NCBI RefSeq assembly: GCF_037392515.1
Contig: NC_090291.1
Location: 19,446,001-19,510,000, forward strand
Length of the DNA stretch: 64,000 nucleotides
Direction of reading: 5' to 3'
From: Haliotis asinina
Taxonomy: Eukaryota; Mollusca; Gastropoda; Lepetellida; Haliotidae
Shown: piece by piece, positions 48,166 through 64,000 of the stretch
Position numbering within the stretch: the first letter of the stretch is position 1
Layout of the letters: each line of letters opens with the position of its first letter
The notes under the pieces: generated by a model
Database searches by the model: none
What the model was told of the DNA's origin: nothing
Seen by the model: the letters and a program-made list of their open reading frames with translations, nothing else
Translations under genes and position numbers: made by a program

Positions 48166-48285
48166 CCCCATGGGTATGGCTTCTAGCATGTAATGAGAAA
48201 AAAACACACTTTAAACAAGAGTTTAACTCTTCATAACAAGAGTATAGCTTGTGTTTATTATATTATTCATCCACTGTCCGTTTCT

Positions 48286-51200
48286 TTAGTAGTGATATGG
48301 TTTCATCATTGAAGTTACATCGTCAATCCAAGAGATATATTTTGAAACTCTTGTATATTTTCCAGGAAACATGGGTCTAGCACATCCAAAACCACTTGAC
48401 ACAACTCCAATCAGAGTCCATCGATTATTGTAGTCGCAAATCAAAGGACCTCCAGAATCAGTCTGAAGAAGAAGCATTATCTGTGGATTGGTTGGAAACA
48501 CTGGCTATCGCGAAATGAGTGAATACTCTTTTAAGCCGCGTTTGGCAATATTCCAGCAATTGGGCTTTACACATTGTACCCTTGTGGGGAATCGAACCCA
48601 GCCCTTGGGCATGACGTGGATTTAACCACTACCATACTCAGCTAAAGACGAATATAGGACAAAACAAACTGTATATACCATGCATTCCGTACTTGTATCC
48701 TGCCATCCGTTTAGTGCGACGCCATAATGACGTCATCAAACGTCACAGAAAAGGTTTATTTCTTCTGTTGGTATACATTTGTACCGTATATATACTGAAC
48801 ATCTCAAGAAACGCAACTCTCTTTTTTGTGAAGTTTTTGAATATACATGACAGCTTATTCTAAAGAGATTTCATGTAACTTGCGTTTCTTTTGCTTTTCA
48901 GAATTGTTACATTGCTTCAGCGTCACAACAAAACGAAATGTGGGGATCGAACCTGGATCTTCGGTGTAAGGAGCAAACGCTTTAACCACTAGGCCACTCC
49001 ACATTCCTTACATTAATGAAAGCACCAGAACGACCCTAACGTCTGCTCTGGACCTTTTTTCTGACATAAAACCTCCCTCATACATTTCTAGACCTTAAAC
49101 CCCAAACAACTTACACTACAGGAATCTTTTCCTCCTTTGTCAAAGTATCCTGCGCAGAGTTGTGTGTCCAACACGTTGTAAGATGTCTGGCAAGTCGCCC
49201 GACCCACCAATGGTACTTTAACCTTCTGCAGCTTGAACGGCTGGAACAGCCTTGCCTCTGAAACAACATGTGGCACGTATCAGAAGTCACGAAGAAAACA
49301 CCCGGCTGTACCCATGGCAACAGAAATCAATGGACACCCACACTGGGACGTTCATAAACTCAGACTTCTATCGGTTTTCCCTGTCAAGCTGACACACGGT
49401 GACATGCTCAAGGCTTAATTTGCGCACTCACTGATGCGTCACCAAGGTAACACCGCACAGACTCCGTTGTAATTCCTGATAGTTTACACTTGGTGACGAC
49501 AATATATTCGTTGTCTGTAGTGTATATATTGCATAAATGATACTTTATATGACACTAGAATATGTCCATTTTCACACAGCCATAGTCTGAGATTGAAGTA
49601 CAAACTTCCTCAGATGTAGACCCTATTACGAGCTTGAGTGTTGTGTTTTGGTTTTTGCTGAACGCCGCAGGCAGCCCTTTTCCAGCTACTTGGCTGCGGT
49701 CAAGTCTGGTTCAGGCAATCCAGTGATCAACATCATGGGCATCGATCTACGCAGTAGGGATTTCGATGACATGTGAGGTCAACGAGTCTGACCACTAGGC
49801 TATTAAGACTACTATGTGTTGCTAATGACCAACATTTTACCCAGATGTCAAAAAGACACGTACCTGATGTAAGTCCCCATCCAGCGACGATGCACGTCTG
49901 ATTCACTTTGTACTGGTGGTCTTGTGGGGGAAGGCAAATAGGCCGTATACATTTATCAAACTTGATCGGTTCTTCTAGTCTCAGAATAGCAATATCATTA
50001 ATATCTGCAAAAGATCACAGTTATTGTTCATGTGTAATTTAGAAATAACTTTTAAGCTGAATAAAAACACAAAACCTACTTCGACATTCCAGATTTTGAT
50101 ATTTTTCGGAAAGTTCAAAGTATCAACTTCTTGTTCAGACATAAAATTACACATGCATTCTAATTCCTGGTGTAGCATTGCTTATAAGTTAGACAACTCA
50201 TCGGATACATTTAGAGCTCCAATACAAAGACAACTGTTTGTGATTACTATTTTTTTCCCTGAAGGCATAACTGTGAGCATGTACCAAGTGAAGCTAACTT
50301 GGAAAGGGGAATATTCACAACCATAAACCAGCAGAGGAAATACTTGCAGAGCGGCCACTCAAGAGGGATGAACTGTGACACCCAAGTTTATAACAAATAA
50401 TCAAGCATTGATACTTTCAATTTCGAGATTCTGCAACTTCCCTTCATGTGATGACATACATATAAGCCTGTACGTCAAGTCAGTAAAATATCGATGAACA
50501 CACACCCACATCCCAGGCTACCCCCACACCTAAACTAGACAAAAATAAAAACCTGACACTCGTTTCAGATAGTATTTTGAAACTTTTGTTGAAAGAGTTC
50601 TTGTTGTGATTATGGTTAAATGCAGTGTCAAGGGCATTAGGCCATAAATTCATTCTACTGGTTGGGCCTACGTAGCACAGGCGAGAGCACTGTACGCCAA
50701 AATCACGTTTCCACGTGCCACAAGTCACGTGACCCATTGATACACGTGCAAATAGATCTCAAGGTAGCAGAGTAGATTGTCATTTCAGAAAGAAACATGA
50801 TTCTATGGTTAATTATTCGTTAATTTGCAATGCCACGACTGTCAAACATTCAGCGTTAACTTGCCATTGGCATGCTGAATACGGGATGTTGCGAGGGTTA
50901 TGGGATGCAGTCGACAGACCATCCATAATCTCCAGACACGTGTCCATCAAACTGGCACCACAGCTGACCGCCCCCGTCCTGGTCGACCACGTGTGACGTC
51001 ACACGCAGCGAGATTGGAATAGGGTTGTGTTTTGCGATGAATCAAGGTTCACATTAACCTTTGCTGATGGAAGGGTTAGAGTTTGGTTGTGACGAGGAGA
51101 ACACAATGCCCGGTTTATCGTACAGGAAGTGGATCGATTTGGGGGCGGTAGCGTTATGGTTTGAGGTGCTATCAACGGTCATGCTCGATCCCGACTCATT

Positions 51201-54181
51201 GTCATCCAGGGAAACCTTAATGCGGCAGCATACATGGATCAGGTGCTCGTTCCAGAGCTTTTGCCATTCATGACAGCTCATGGCCCAGGTCTGACTTTCC
51301 AGCAGGATAACGCCAGACCTCGTACGGCCAATAAAACAACGAATTTCCACAGGAACGCTGGTATAAATATCATGAAGTGACCCTCAAGATCTCCCGACCT
51401 CAACCCCATAGAGCATGTGTGGGATATGTTAGGCAAGCGGCTCCTCCAAGTAAGGAACCCTCCACGGAACTTGCAGGACCTTGGTGCCATGTTGGTTCAA
51501 ATAAGGCGGCGCATTCCCCAAGCTGTGTTCAGACGCATCATCCAATCCATGAGGTGACGTTGTATCGCAGTTGTGAACGCCCATGGAGGACACACCCGGT
51601 ATTGGCATAACAAACATGACATGACAAACATGTTCTGTATGCGACAATCGTTATCTCAAACCCATTTTCCAAAATGTTCAAATTATTAACTTTGAAACGA
51701 GTGTAAATTTATTTTTATTTTTGTTTAGTATATATCGCTGAATACACATTGAAGAATATTTCTTACCCGAATGATAATCCGGATGCACACTGACGGCTGA
51801 CACTGTAGCGTTTTGTGTATGACGCCTGTCTGAGGATCCCAGCCCCACAATCACATCTTTAGCTTTAGCTTTAGCTTTAGATGACCCCCTATATGAACAT
51901 GAACCAAGTACATATTTGTGTAATTTATGACTAGTGTATAGTGTGGGAAAAAATAGGATCTCCCTCTTTTTATATACATTCATCATTAACAATAAGTATC
52001 ACTTGTAGCTAAACTATTGCTACATTCTTGGCTGGATGCTACATTGCTAACATATTTGTAAACGTTGAGTTCATTGCACAGGAAGCGATAGAAATGTTTA
52101 AACGTCCAGTGAAATGTTTCTGCCAGTTTTGATGGAAAATGAACTTCACAGAGGAAAAGTTATATCATAATATTTCAGCATACAAAAGTGTTTGTACCAT
52201 CGAGATAACTTAGTGATTCAAACAATTCGTGCTTCATGCGTTACAGTTTTGTTTTCAAGAATATATGGAAGATGTGTCGCAACATGATTCAAGAATCCAC
52301 TGCATCTGTATCATCGGGGTAGCTTCGTGATTACAGGTGATATGTCATACGTATATCATAATTCCGTAACGGTTATTTCAAGAATGGTGTCAACATGGAT
52401 GTTCTCTCTTCATTGAAACAGTACAATGTCATAATTTGTTACATCATATTTCAAGAATACGCGTGGCAGCGAACTAGCTTAGAGACTTAAGCGCTGGCTC
52501 ACTGTTTTGATTATCCATGCTAGCACAGTTTTGATTCCGATATGATTCTTGTGTCCTGAAGCCACACATATCCTCTCATTCACCCTTTCACAGGAGCTAC
52601 GGTAGGTACACTAACAAGAGGCAATGAGCTGCAGTGATGATGTGCCTGTCGTCGAGGATGGCGCCGCCACAAAGCAGGGAACCCTTTATGAACAGTGCAA
52701 CGGTCCATGGCAACTCACAATCGCCAACGTCCACTCCACCAACGATGTAGGTGGATATCCTAGGTATGGGGGGAGGTTCAGCAACGCCACATTGGATAGC
52801 TTGGAATGTTCAAAAAGTAACTTTATATAATTATTCTTTTTACATTAAAAACAACATGAATAAACCATTTCATTTAGTTATTTATTGTTACTAAGTACCA
52901 CTGAACAAAGACTTTTAGTGCTCCAAATTGCATGAAACAAATAAATTATGAGGCTTGGAATGAATCATGCGAACATAGGCTTTGAATTTAAAGCAGCTTT
53001 AATGATGAACATTACATGCGCTATGAAACTGCGTCGTGTTGCGTAATATGAGCATTTAAAGCTTCAAATACCTTCACATTTGCATATGTCCCAGTAGTAT
53101 TTGCAGGCAGGGAAGCGTACGCACTGCTTAAAAACATCACAGAAGTCACATAGGTCTGTAATATCATGGAATAAAACCATAAAGTGCTGGAATGGTGCAC
53201 ATTGGTGTGACAAAACCCTTCATATCTATATCAGCGCCCATTCACTGTGCATAAGTGTCTGACAAAAGCAATCTTTACTCATGAAAGCTTTTCTAATTTC
53301 TAATATCCTACAGAATTCCAAATGTTGTTTACAAGTCATGCATTTGCAATGACGATACTTAATGAACTGAACAGGATATCATGATATGGTTTACACCCAC
53401 ATGCATCATGCACATGAAAACGACAGCTACATGACTCTGGTATGCAATGCTTTGAGTTAAGGTGATAGTTTCTGTCTTGTTTCGAAATAGGTTATGTTAG
53501 CTGACAAAGCAGATTGTTTGGAGTTTTCACTCTGCTTGTGAGAATATCCAAAACTGAAAAAGCAGACCTATATGAAAAACAAAGCAATGTGTTATTTGAC
53601 ACAACTGAATATATATTTCTGTTTTTTATTAAAACCCTGAAACATTTAGAACAACCGAAATCTTTTGACGTGCACGATGACTACAATACTATAAAACGGA
53701 TTATAGATACACACCAAATGGAATATTGTTTGTCGTTTGGGGTTTGATTTGTTTTGTTTGTTTGTGTCTGTGCTTGTTGGGGTTTTTTGGTTGTTTTTTG
53801 CTGGTTTTCTTTTTGAGTGTGTAAGAATGGCTGTACGTATTATTTTGAACACAAACACTGTTCTTGTGTGCATGTATTGCTTTTCTTTCAAACTGTATTT
53901 TCATGACATAATGATAATAATTATTATGTTGTGTTATAGTAAGAAGTAAAGAGTACATGACATTTTTTGCACTTGAACTTGAGATGATGACGCAATATGA
54001 CGATGAAAAAAAATATGGCATGAAGCTTTCTTAAAGAAGGAGCTGTAGTATGTCAGTAGATGATAACCAACAACATATGGCATTTACATCATTTACAAAT
54101 GGTCGATTACTTACTTGCACAGTCGGTTTTCGGGAATGCAGCACATACTATTAGAAGTAAAAGTACAGATTTCGTCCACAT
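48286..54181 (-). CDS. Gene E: secreted Cys-module trypsin-like protease, 305 aa, atypical activation and oxyanion residues
   Basis: Exons: 54181-54115 ([15 protein letters not shown] signal), 53155-53072, 52799-52616, 51888-51767, 50004-49864, 49257-49115, 48462-48286 (stop TAA); 918 nt, phases 1,1,2,1,1,0. Residues 23-50 hold the six-Cys module (C-x2-C-x5-C-x5-C-x6-CxC). His57 (ITAAHCL), Asp102 (INDIAILRL) and Ser195 are present, and Asp189 (DSCS) predicts a basic P1. Two oddities: the activation motif is STYIVGG (Tyr, not Arg, before IVGG), so a chymotrypsin-like or other enzyme would have to activate it; and the Ser motif is TDSGG, with Gly193 of the oxyanion hole replaced by Thr, which may weaken catalysis or change inhibitor binding. 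A surface loop after His57 carries KAKAKAK encoded by a hexamer repeat. The C-terminus is ~10 residues longer than in its neighbours. Confidence 0.92.
48515..48640 (-). mobile_element. SINE-A copy in last intron of gene E
   Basis: ATGAGTGAATACTCTTTTAA, GCCGCGTTTGGCAATATTCC, GTGGGGAATCGAACCCAGCC and GGATTTAACCACTACCAT. Internal deletion between tail and head. Confidence 0.8.
48925..49008 (-). mobile_element. SINE-A tRNA-like head only
   Basis: AATGTGGGGATCGAACCTGG, ATCTTCGGTGTAAGGAGC and TTTAACCACTAGGCCACTCC. The tail is absent. Confidence 0.75.
49635..49805 (-). mobile_element. SINE-B copy, decayed, gene E intron
   Basis: CCAGCTACTTGGCTGCGGTC, AGGCAATCCAGTGATCAACA, CATGGGCATCGATCTACGCA and GTCAACGAGTCTGACCACTA. 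Confidence 0.75.
50860..51560 (+). mobile_element. Tc1/mariner-type DNA transposon, decayed, in gene E intron
   Basis: The plus strand reads [67 protein letters not shown] and [17 protein letters not shown], the ordered catalytic motifs of Tc1-like transposases (D, D, and E of PIEHVW). Several stops and frame changes break it. It differs from the copy at 4686-5736 (QQDNARP versus QQSNARPH), so the two are separate families. It is inserted antisense in the intron between gene E exons 51888-51767 and 50004-49864. Confidence 0.88.
51841..51884 (-). repeat. AGCTAA hexamer repeat at a gene E splice acceptor
   Basis: Three to four tandem AGCTAA units encode Lys-Ala repeats directly after the phase-2 acceptor at 51889. 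Each CTAAAG also ends in AG, so nearby cryptic acceptors exist, but only the one before GGGG keeps the family phase. Confidence 0.7.
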
Positions 54182-55795
54182 TTTACGAGCTATGTAGATT
54201 CCTCTTCTTATCTTCTGTAATAGTGTACGAGACAAGAATGGCCCATCAAAGGCTGGTGTTCCTCCATAGCATTACTTAAATACGAGTACAAGAATTACAA
54301 CTATGTCCTATATTGACAGTCATTGGGATGATACAAGACAACACAGCGACTCCTCCTTATAACTATCCTCTGAAAACCTACCTGCACCATCTTTTGATAA
54401 GGATTATTTATTTTACTTTCCCCATTACCGGATGCAAATAAAAGGCTACTCGTGGGCTTAGGTTACAAGCAAAGTGGGCACCGGTGTAAATTCCCATTCT
54501 TTGAATGGTGTTTGAGATGTACTTAGGTCTGTGTTCGCGAGACAAGTGGGTTATCTCTTCTTTACAGAATGAAATAATAGATTGCTCCTGCACTGATGTC
54601 AACCCCGAACAAGTGAATATGCAGGTTAGGTACACCAATGCGTGGTTGGCACGACTTTTTGGTCAACATCAAATCTGCGTCGCAATCGCACTAGGTTCAA
54701 AAGAGAGTATTTAACCCAGGAAGTGTTTATTCATAATAATCCCTTTTCACACAAGGCACCTTACCTCTTCTATTCATCCTTCTACGCACAGGAAATGGTT
54801 ATGGCAACAAAAGGTGTAAGCTTACACTGTTATCGTGTTTGTGGAGTCTGAGTTGTCTGAATAATAAGCTTGTCATTTCTTGTTCAATCACAGCTATCAA
54901 GGACAGCTCTTATTATAATCTAGAACCAACGAATCCATTGTTCATCAATGTTTTTATCACTTAGTGACCTTAAGGTACCAAGCGCTGATGTGTTACCATT
55001 TTTATCTATGTTCATGTTTCTTATCATGATGTTATTATATTTGTATTTTAGGAGGAAAAAGGACAGATCCAAGCTTATTTGGTTAATGGGATGCTTTTAA
55101 GCGCTTAAAGGTCTTTCTAGATTTAGCCAACTTGCCAGTCTGAGGCATTTTATTCAAATTGCCGAGATGGATCATCTTTGGAGGATATACAGCGTAAAAC
55201 TGACTGTTCCATCCAGACAGACAAACCTAACTTGAAATCATATCCTTTATCTGGTTTGGGTTTTCAAAAATGTATCCTCCAGGAGAATCTTTATAATAGA
55301 ATATAGTTTGAGAAGGCATGTCATTTAATTGTAATATCAACGTGTATATTATAGATCACATATTACTTGTTACCTCTTTCCTGTCATCTTGATTACCCTA
55401 ATCAGCTGTTTGGAGCACAAATAAGTGAGTGTCCAAGGTATATGAGGGCGCTATACAGCTGATGTTCTGGTATTTCAAAAGGGTTTATTATAGGTACTGT
55501 TCATCCCTTCAAGGGGTGCTTGTAGAATACGTAAAACAGTTCTGCGTGAACTGTGATGATCATGAGCATGTACTCTTGATAAGTCCTCTGAATTAAAGTA
55601 ACTCTGCATGTTCAATCCATAAAGTTGGTTTGAATGATCTATTAGAGAGAACAAAGAAAGCGAAGACAATTAAATACACGTTTTATTTTTGCACCAAAAG
55701 ACATACATTTTGAATCGTTTTTATTGATAATCAGTTTTTTCATGCATATGTCCTTTCAAGTGAAGCTAGTTATAACAGTGCATGAGGATACATAT
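54182..55795. other. Intergenic spacer upstream of gene E
   Basis: A minus-strand TATTTAAG at about 54275-54282 may serve as gene E's TATA element. No gene supported; short frames here have no recognisable motif. Confidence 0.45.
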
Positions 55796-55935
55796 ACATC
55801 TTTGTCAATATATCTTTGCCAATATATCTTTGCCAATACATCTTTGTCAATATATCTTTGCCAATACATCTTTGCCAATACATCTTTGCCAATACATCTT
55901 TGCCAATACATCTTTGCCAATATATCTTTGTCAAG
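55796..55935. repeat. 14-bp minisatellite, ~10 copies
   Basis: Units of CTTTGCCAATACAT or CTTTGTCAATATAT repeat head to tail. The plus strand gives overlapping Leu/Cys/Gln/Tyr frames that are artefacts. Confidence 0.95.
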
Positions 55936-56998
55936 TTAAAAATGATGAAGCTCCTATTTTCAAATTAACATGGAAAGCAACCTTGAAACGAGGACACTTG
56001 AACTTTTCAGTGCAATGGGTTCATCATTACTTAAAAGCTTTTACATAAGACCCTTGTAACCGCTGGAACCTAGGAATGAGCTGCATACAAGTGTTATCTG
56101 GTAAACCTACATCCTACTGGTCAAGAATACTGAGTACCTTGCCTACTCAAGGGTTTATTACAATATCGGCCATAATGCCTGGTCTAAGTTGGAAGGTGTA
56201 TCTGTAAATACGTTTTCAATTAAAACCAGACTAAAGGATGACAGTAAATATCAAAGTGTTAGGTGTGTTGGTATGGAATAAATTGCAGGGATAAAACACT
56301 TAAGAAGGGAGGATTGAAAATGCTTTGTTAATCAATATTGAGATTATTTTCTGATGGGGACAAGAGTTGTCCCCAAATGTTGTATAGGTCTAGTAAGTTT
56401 TATCAGAACAGCTGTCAGTAAACAACATCAAATTCAAATTTAATTTCCACAATATCACTATAAACACCACTGTATTACAAAATCAAAACTGTTACAAGGA
56501 ACAAAGTTGAAATAACATTGTTTTGTTTGGGGTTTTTTCGATAATCTAATGCCGCAATATTAGACATGCTCTTTGACTGTAAATATGCCTGTTAATGTTT
56601 CATATGAATAAATGACTTTTCTCATGATCTTAAAGGGCAACGACCTATAAAACATCAAAATATATAAAACACAAGTTGACATGACTGAAACGTATTTTCA
56701 TTTCATAGGTCCGAGTTTTACCCTCGAGTTAGTACATTAAATAACTAGAAACTAAAACATCATGGAATGTAAGGGGCCACGCTTTCTCTGTAATCGTACT
56801 GAAAATCAAAATCAAGCGAGCTTTTTGCCCTTATGCTCTACGAGAGGTTTCCGTCCTCGCTGAGCTCGCCTTAGGACACCTGCGTTACCTTTTGACAGAT
56901 GTACCCCAGTCAATCTTCCCACCTGGCAACTGTGTCAGTCTGATCATGCATCTGTTTCAAGATTGATTGGTGATACATTTTTCAGACAGGTGATCATA
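55936..56998. other. Spacer downstream of gene F
   Basis: AT-rich sequence with a GC-richer patch near 56780-56920. No exon, repeat or RNA gene recognised. Confidence 0.45.
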
Positions 56999-61302
<4,304 letters not shown>

Positions 61303-62878
61303 TATTGAAGATAGTTGGCCACTCAACATGTTCACGAGATGATCCTGTCTGATTCTCACTCCATGGCTTTTGTATGTTGTACCTGGGTCAACATCCACAG
61401 GGTAGGACTTAAAAGCTAATCGGTGGTGTTTTTAATCAAAATACAATTAAGATCAAAGGAAGCAAGTGAACACACAGATATCTATTGGGACGGTTTCCGC
61501 AGTCAGTCAAAATTGAGCAGTTTAAAGTTTTAATGGAAGTGTCTACCCTCAACAGCAATTACGGCTTACGCACGTCTCATTTTTTAAAAAAAAAATAATA
61601 ACAAGACATGATTGCTTTTTAAATTATTGCTTTACGGATGTAAATATTGACAGACCTGTAAATATTCCAAAACAAGCTTTTTGAAACAATGCATTTATCT
61701 TTTTCACAGTATAATACTGGTTTTAGTAGTTTATATCTGTTTAAAACAGGTTGTGAAATGTATATATTTAACCTGTGAGTGAGGTTTAACTGTATGTCCA
61801 CTAGTCTGACTAACTGCCCCATGACCATGAGCTCAGACACCTGTGGCCAGGATACTCTGGTCTGCCCATCCTTTGTCTTTTTTGATGGGCATTTTAGATT
61901 TTGAGGTGATGACGAATGATCATAATTAGAGTGAAGCAACTGATTTGCCTTTCACATAATAAAAAAGATATATCCATAAAATTGTCATCATTCTCCTACC
62001 CATCCTTTATAAAATTTAATTCGAAGAATTCCTTTGCAGAGCATTTGGACATTAAACCACATTGTAAAGAATATTTGAAGATCCCCAGTGAAGCATTCAA
62101 CATTTGACGGTATATAAGGAAATCGAAATGACAAACTCTTTTTAAATTAAATGTATGCAAATTAGAATGCCTACTGACAAATGCAAACATGATCCCTGGA
62201 AAGGAAACACGTGCCCACTGGAAATTTTGTCTGAGTCTATTGTACTATTTTGACTATATAATGAGCACGTATGTGTTTCAATAGTGTTAAGCTGTGCGAT
62301 CTGGTTTGTAAACACTCGACTCTGGAACAGACACGACTCCGGGAAAGTACGAACATGTTTTATAACTGTGGATAATCAGTGTCGCTGGATTTAGACCCGT
62401 GGTAGGTATTCGGAAGGCTCCTCATGTTATATTCACGCTAATCCTCACTAAACATGACGTAGGCAAACCTACATATGTCATGCATAGGTTATTTCCGTGG
62501 GATTTGCCCTGGTTACCTAACAACCGAATACTGTTATGAACTACAAATAAGCTATGCGCAAACCACTGCCTTAGCATAAATCTTTGTAGTTTGTTTCAAA
62601 CAATCATTAGTTTGAAGGTTCAATTGCTCGTTTGTTACCTGGGTACATACTTCAAAGCGTGCAGCTAGACAGATCTCGGCTGACGCTCTCCCGTTAATTG
62701 CTTTTGATAAGAACCCGGATTTGAGTGGGTATCAATGAGTTGGTAAACATACGATTGTGTTAAGGCTTGGTATACTGAGCTGAAATTTAAGCAGAAACGG
62801 GTCTTTGTTCTGTGGCACCGGTCATATCCACAGCAGATGGGATGAATATGATCTGATATTGTGAATTACGGGAGCAAG
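61303..62878. promoter_or_regulatory. Divergent intergenic region between genes F and G
   Basis: 1.6 kb shared by two oppositely oriented signal-peptide exons. On the F side a minus-strand TTTTAAGT (about 61405-61413) is a weak TATA candidate; on the plus strand CTATATAATG (62252) is TATA-like but ~620 bp from G's ATG. No open gene inside. Confidence 0.45.
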
Positions 62879-62963
62879 ATGGTAATGACTTCGAGCATAG
62901 GAAGAGGCGTGGTTTTGCGTGTTACTATTGTGAGCGTCTTATGCTGGTTTGGAGGTAAGCCAA

Positions 62964-63032
<69 letters not shown>

Positions 63033-63402
63033 TATGCCTAGCCCTGTGTGTGCATTTGACTGTTCGTGAATAAGCCTTGAGTGTTTACAATGCATGTCAT
63101 TTGCCCTTGCAACAATGGAATTTTATTTTTCTCTAATTTCAAAGAGCCAAAATGACAATGTGCTATTCCCGTGGTCATGTAAACACATCCTTTGTGTGAA
63201 GCACATTTGATTCAAGAAATGACATTGTGAAAAGTGTTTTAATGATGTTTCATTTAATTTTATCAAGTATCTCATATTTCAGCTGCCCAAGACAGAGCAT
63301 CTTTCTGCAATTCTTTTCTTAAATGTATCGGCTCCTCGCTGCTCTGCCCTGTGTTGTTTGGATACTACAACTGCTCCGATTTCAACATTCAGAGAACCGC
63401 TG
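62879..63402 (+). CDS. Gene G, first two coding exons; gene continues right of window
   Basis: Exon 1, 62879-62954: ATGGTAATGACTTCGAGC..., a 25-residue signal peptide (VVLRVTIVSVLCWFGG) ending in phase 1 at GGAG|gtaagc. Exon 2, 63283-63402: acceptor TATTTCAG, phase 1 in and out, a Cys-bearing unit (FCNSFLKC, SSLLC, GYYNC; C-x5-C-x6-C-x8-C) ending GCTG|gtaatg. Exon order, phases and Cys spacing match genes D and E (the CNSFLKC segment aligns with CPYFRQC and CDVFKQC), so a trypsin-fold domain is expected downstream. It is the only member on the plus strand. The following intron to 64000 holds repeats and no further exon. Confidence 0.65.
62965..63030. repeat. (GT)n microsatellite in gene G intron 1
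   Basis: About 33 TG units, 11 bp after the first donor of gene G. Confidence 0.97.
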
Positions 63403-63539
63403 GTAATGTATTCGTGCATTTCAACTACTGGAGGTGTTAGGCGAATACAAAGATATGTATATTTTCAACAGCAGTGCCTCTTAGTTTCATGGTTTATTTT
63501 AGACTATGGGTCAGCATCATATAATTTATTGAGTCTTCT

Positions 63540-63606
63540 TTATTTTTGTTTGTTTGTTTTTTTGGGGGGTTGTTATTTTTTTTTTTTTTTTTTTTTTTTA
63601 ATCTTT
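63540..63606. repeat. T-rich homopolymer tract
   Basis: TTTG repeats, GGGGGG and a ~29-base T run. Confidence 0.9.
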
Positions 63607-63712
63607 TTTTCGGGTGGGGAGATTCTTGGATCTATTTCAATAGTTACAGAAGACACAATGGGTAACATTTAATGCCACTAATCAAATGTTCGCGGCTATT
63701 AATATTGTATTG

Positions 63713-63880
63713 CCGGGGAATGAGGTAGCCTAGTGGTTAAAGAGTTTGGTCGTCATGCCAAAGACACGGGTTCATTTCCCCACATGGTTACAATATGTGA
63801 AGCCCATTTCAAGTGTCCCACGCCGTGATATTTCTGAAATATTCCTAAAAGCCGCTTAAAACCAAACTCATACACTCGAC
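63713..63880 (+). mobile_element. SINE-A copy, full length, plus strand
   Basis: Reads 5' to 3' as a tRNA-derived SINE: GTAGCCTAGTGGTTAAAGAG (A-box region), ACGGGTTCATTTCC (B-box), then GAAGCCCATTTCAAGTGTCC, CACGCCGTGATATTTCTG, CTAAAAGCCGCTTAAAACC and AAACTCA. Confidence 0.88.
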
Positions 63881-63884
63881 ATGC

Positions 63885-63950
63885 CAACATGCCCGGTGAT
63901 ATTGCTGGAATATTGCTAAAGGCGATGGAAAACCATACTCAAACCACTAG
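63885..63950 (+). mobile_element. SINE tail fragment
   Basis: GCCCGGTGATATTGCTGGAA, TATTGCTAAAGGCGATGG and CATACTCA: a second, head-less tail right after the full copy. Confidence 0.65.
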
Positions 63951-64000
63951 GACGTACACAGAATTCGTATAAATGCCATTAATATGTTGATTCAAAGTTT

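Noticed and set aside
47865-48236. Plus-strand 123-codon Thr/Pro/Ala frame
   Set aside because: Driven by the CACCCG repeat, with no signal peptide or splice structure.

Overview
The window looks like nuclear DNA of a gastropod mollusc, most likely an abalone-like vetigastropod. It is AT-rich, its genes carry many short exons with GT/AG introns, and it holds many copies of two short interspersed repeat families whose shared tail reads like a repeat I remember from Haliotis. The organism call is inference; no marker gene is present.

The main content is a tandem cluster of secreted trypsin-fold (S1/chymotrypsin family) genes. Six are essentially whole and lie head to tail on the minus strand: A (21428 to ~15616), B (28764-23321), C (37601-31603), D (46129-40132), E (54181-48286) and F (61302-56999). 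A minus-strand signal-peptide exon (H, 764-671) starts another gene that leaves the window on the left. A plus-strand signal-peptide exon plus Cys exon (G, 62879-63402) starts a divergent gene that leaves on the right. I built the models by hand from splice sites. All six share one intron-phase series after the signal exon (1-1-[1]-2-1-1-0), and exon lengths sum to a closed frame in B, C, D, E and F.

There are two architectures. A, B and C encode signal peptide + two six-Cys beta-defensin-like modules (spacing like the Cys domain of big defensins) + linker + trypsin domain. Their trypsin domains are dead: His57 is Gly (A) or Ser (B, C), and Ser195 is Asn (B) or Lys (C). D, E and F, and probably G, encode signal peptide + one short Cys-rich exon of a different pattern + trypsin domain. 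D is a complete trypsin-like enzyme. E keeps the triad but has odd activation and oxyanion-hole residues. F keeps H, D and S but has lost both the IVGG activation N-terminus and Asp194. The cluster reads as an expanding, probably immune or secretory, family of proteases and pseudoproteases; that role is inference.

Other regions: 765-13100 is largely non-coding, with a broken Tc1/mariner element (4686-5736), a ~560-bp (ACACCC)n tract (6183-6746), minisatellites and SINEs. A second broken Tc1 copy (50860-51560) sits in an intron of E. Introns carry many tandem arrays. Two of these (A at 17450-17905, F at 57521-57913) are made of copies of an exon end plus its 5' splice site, which is the most unusual structural feature seen.
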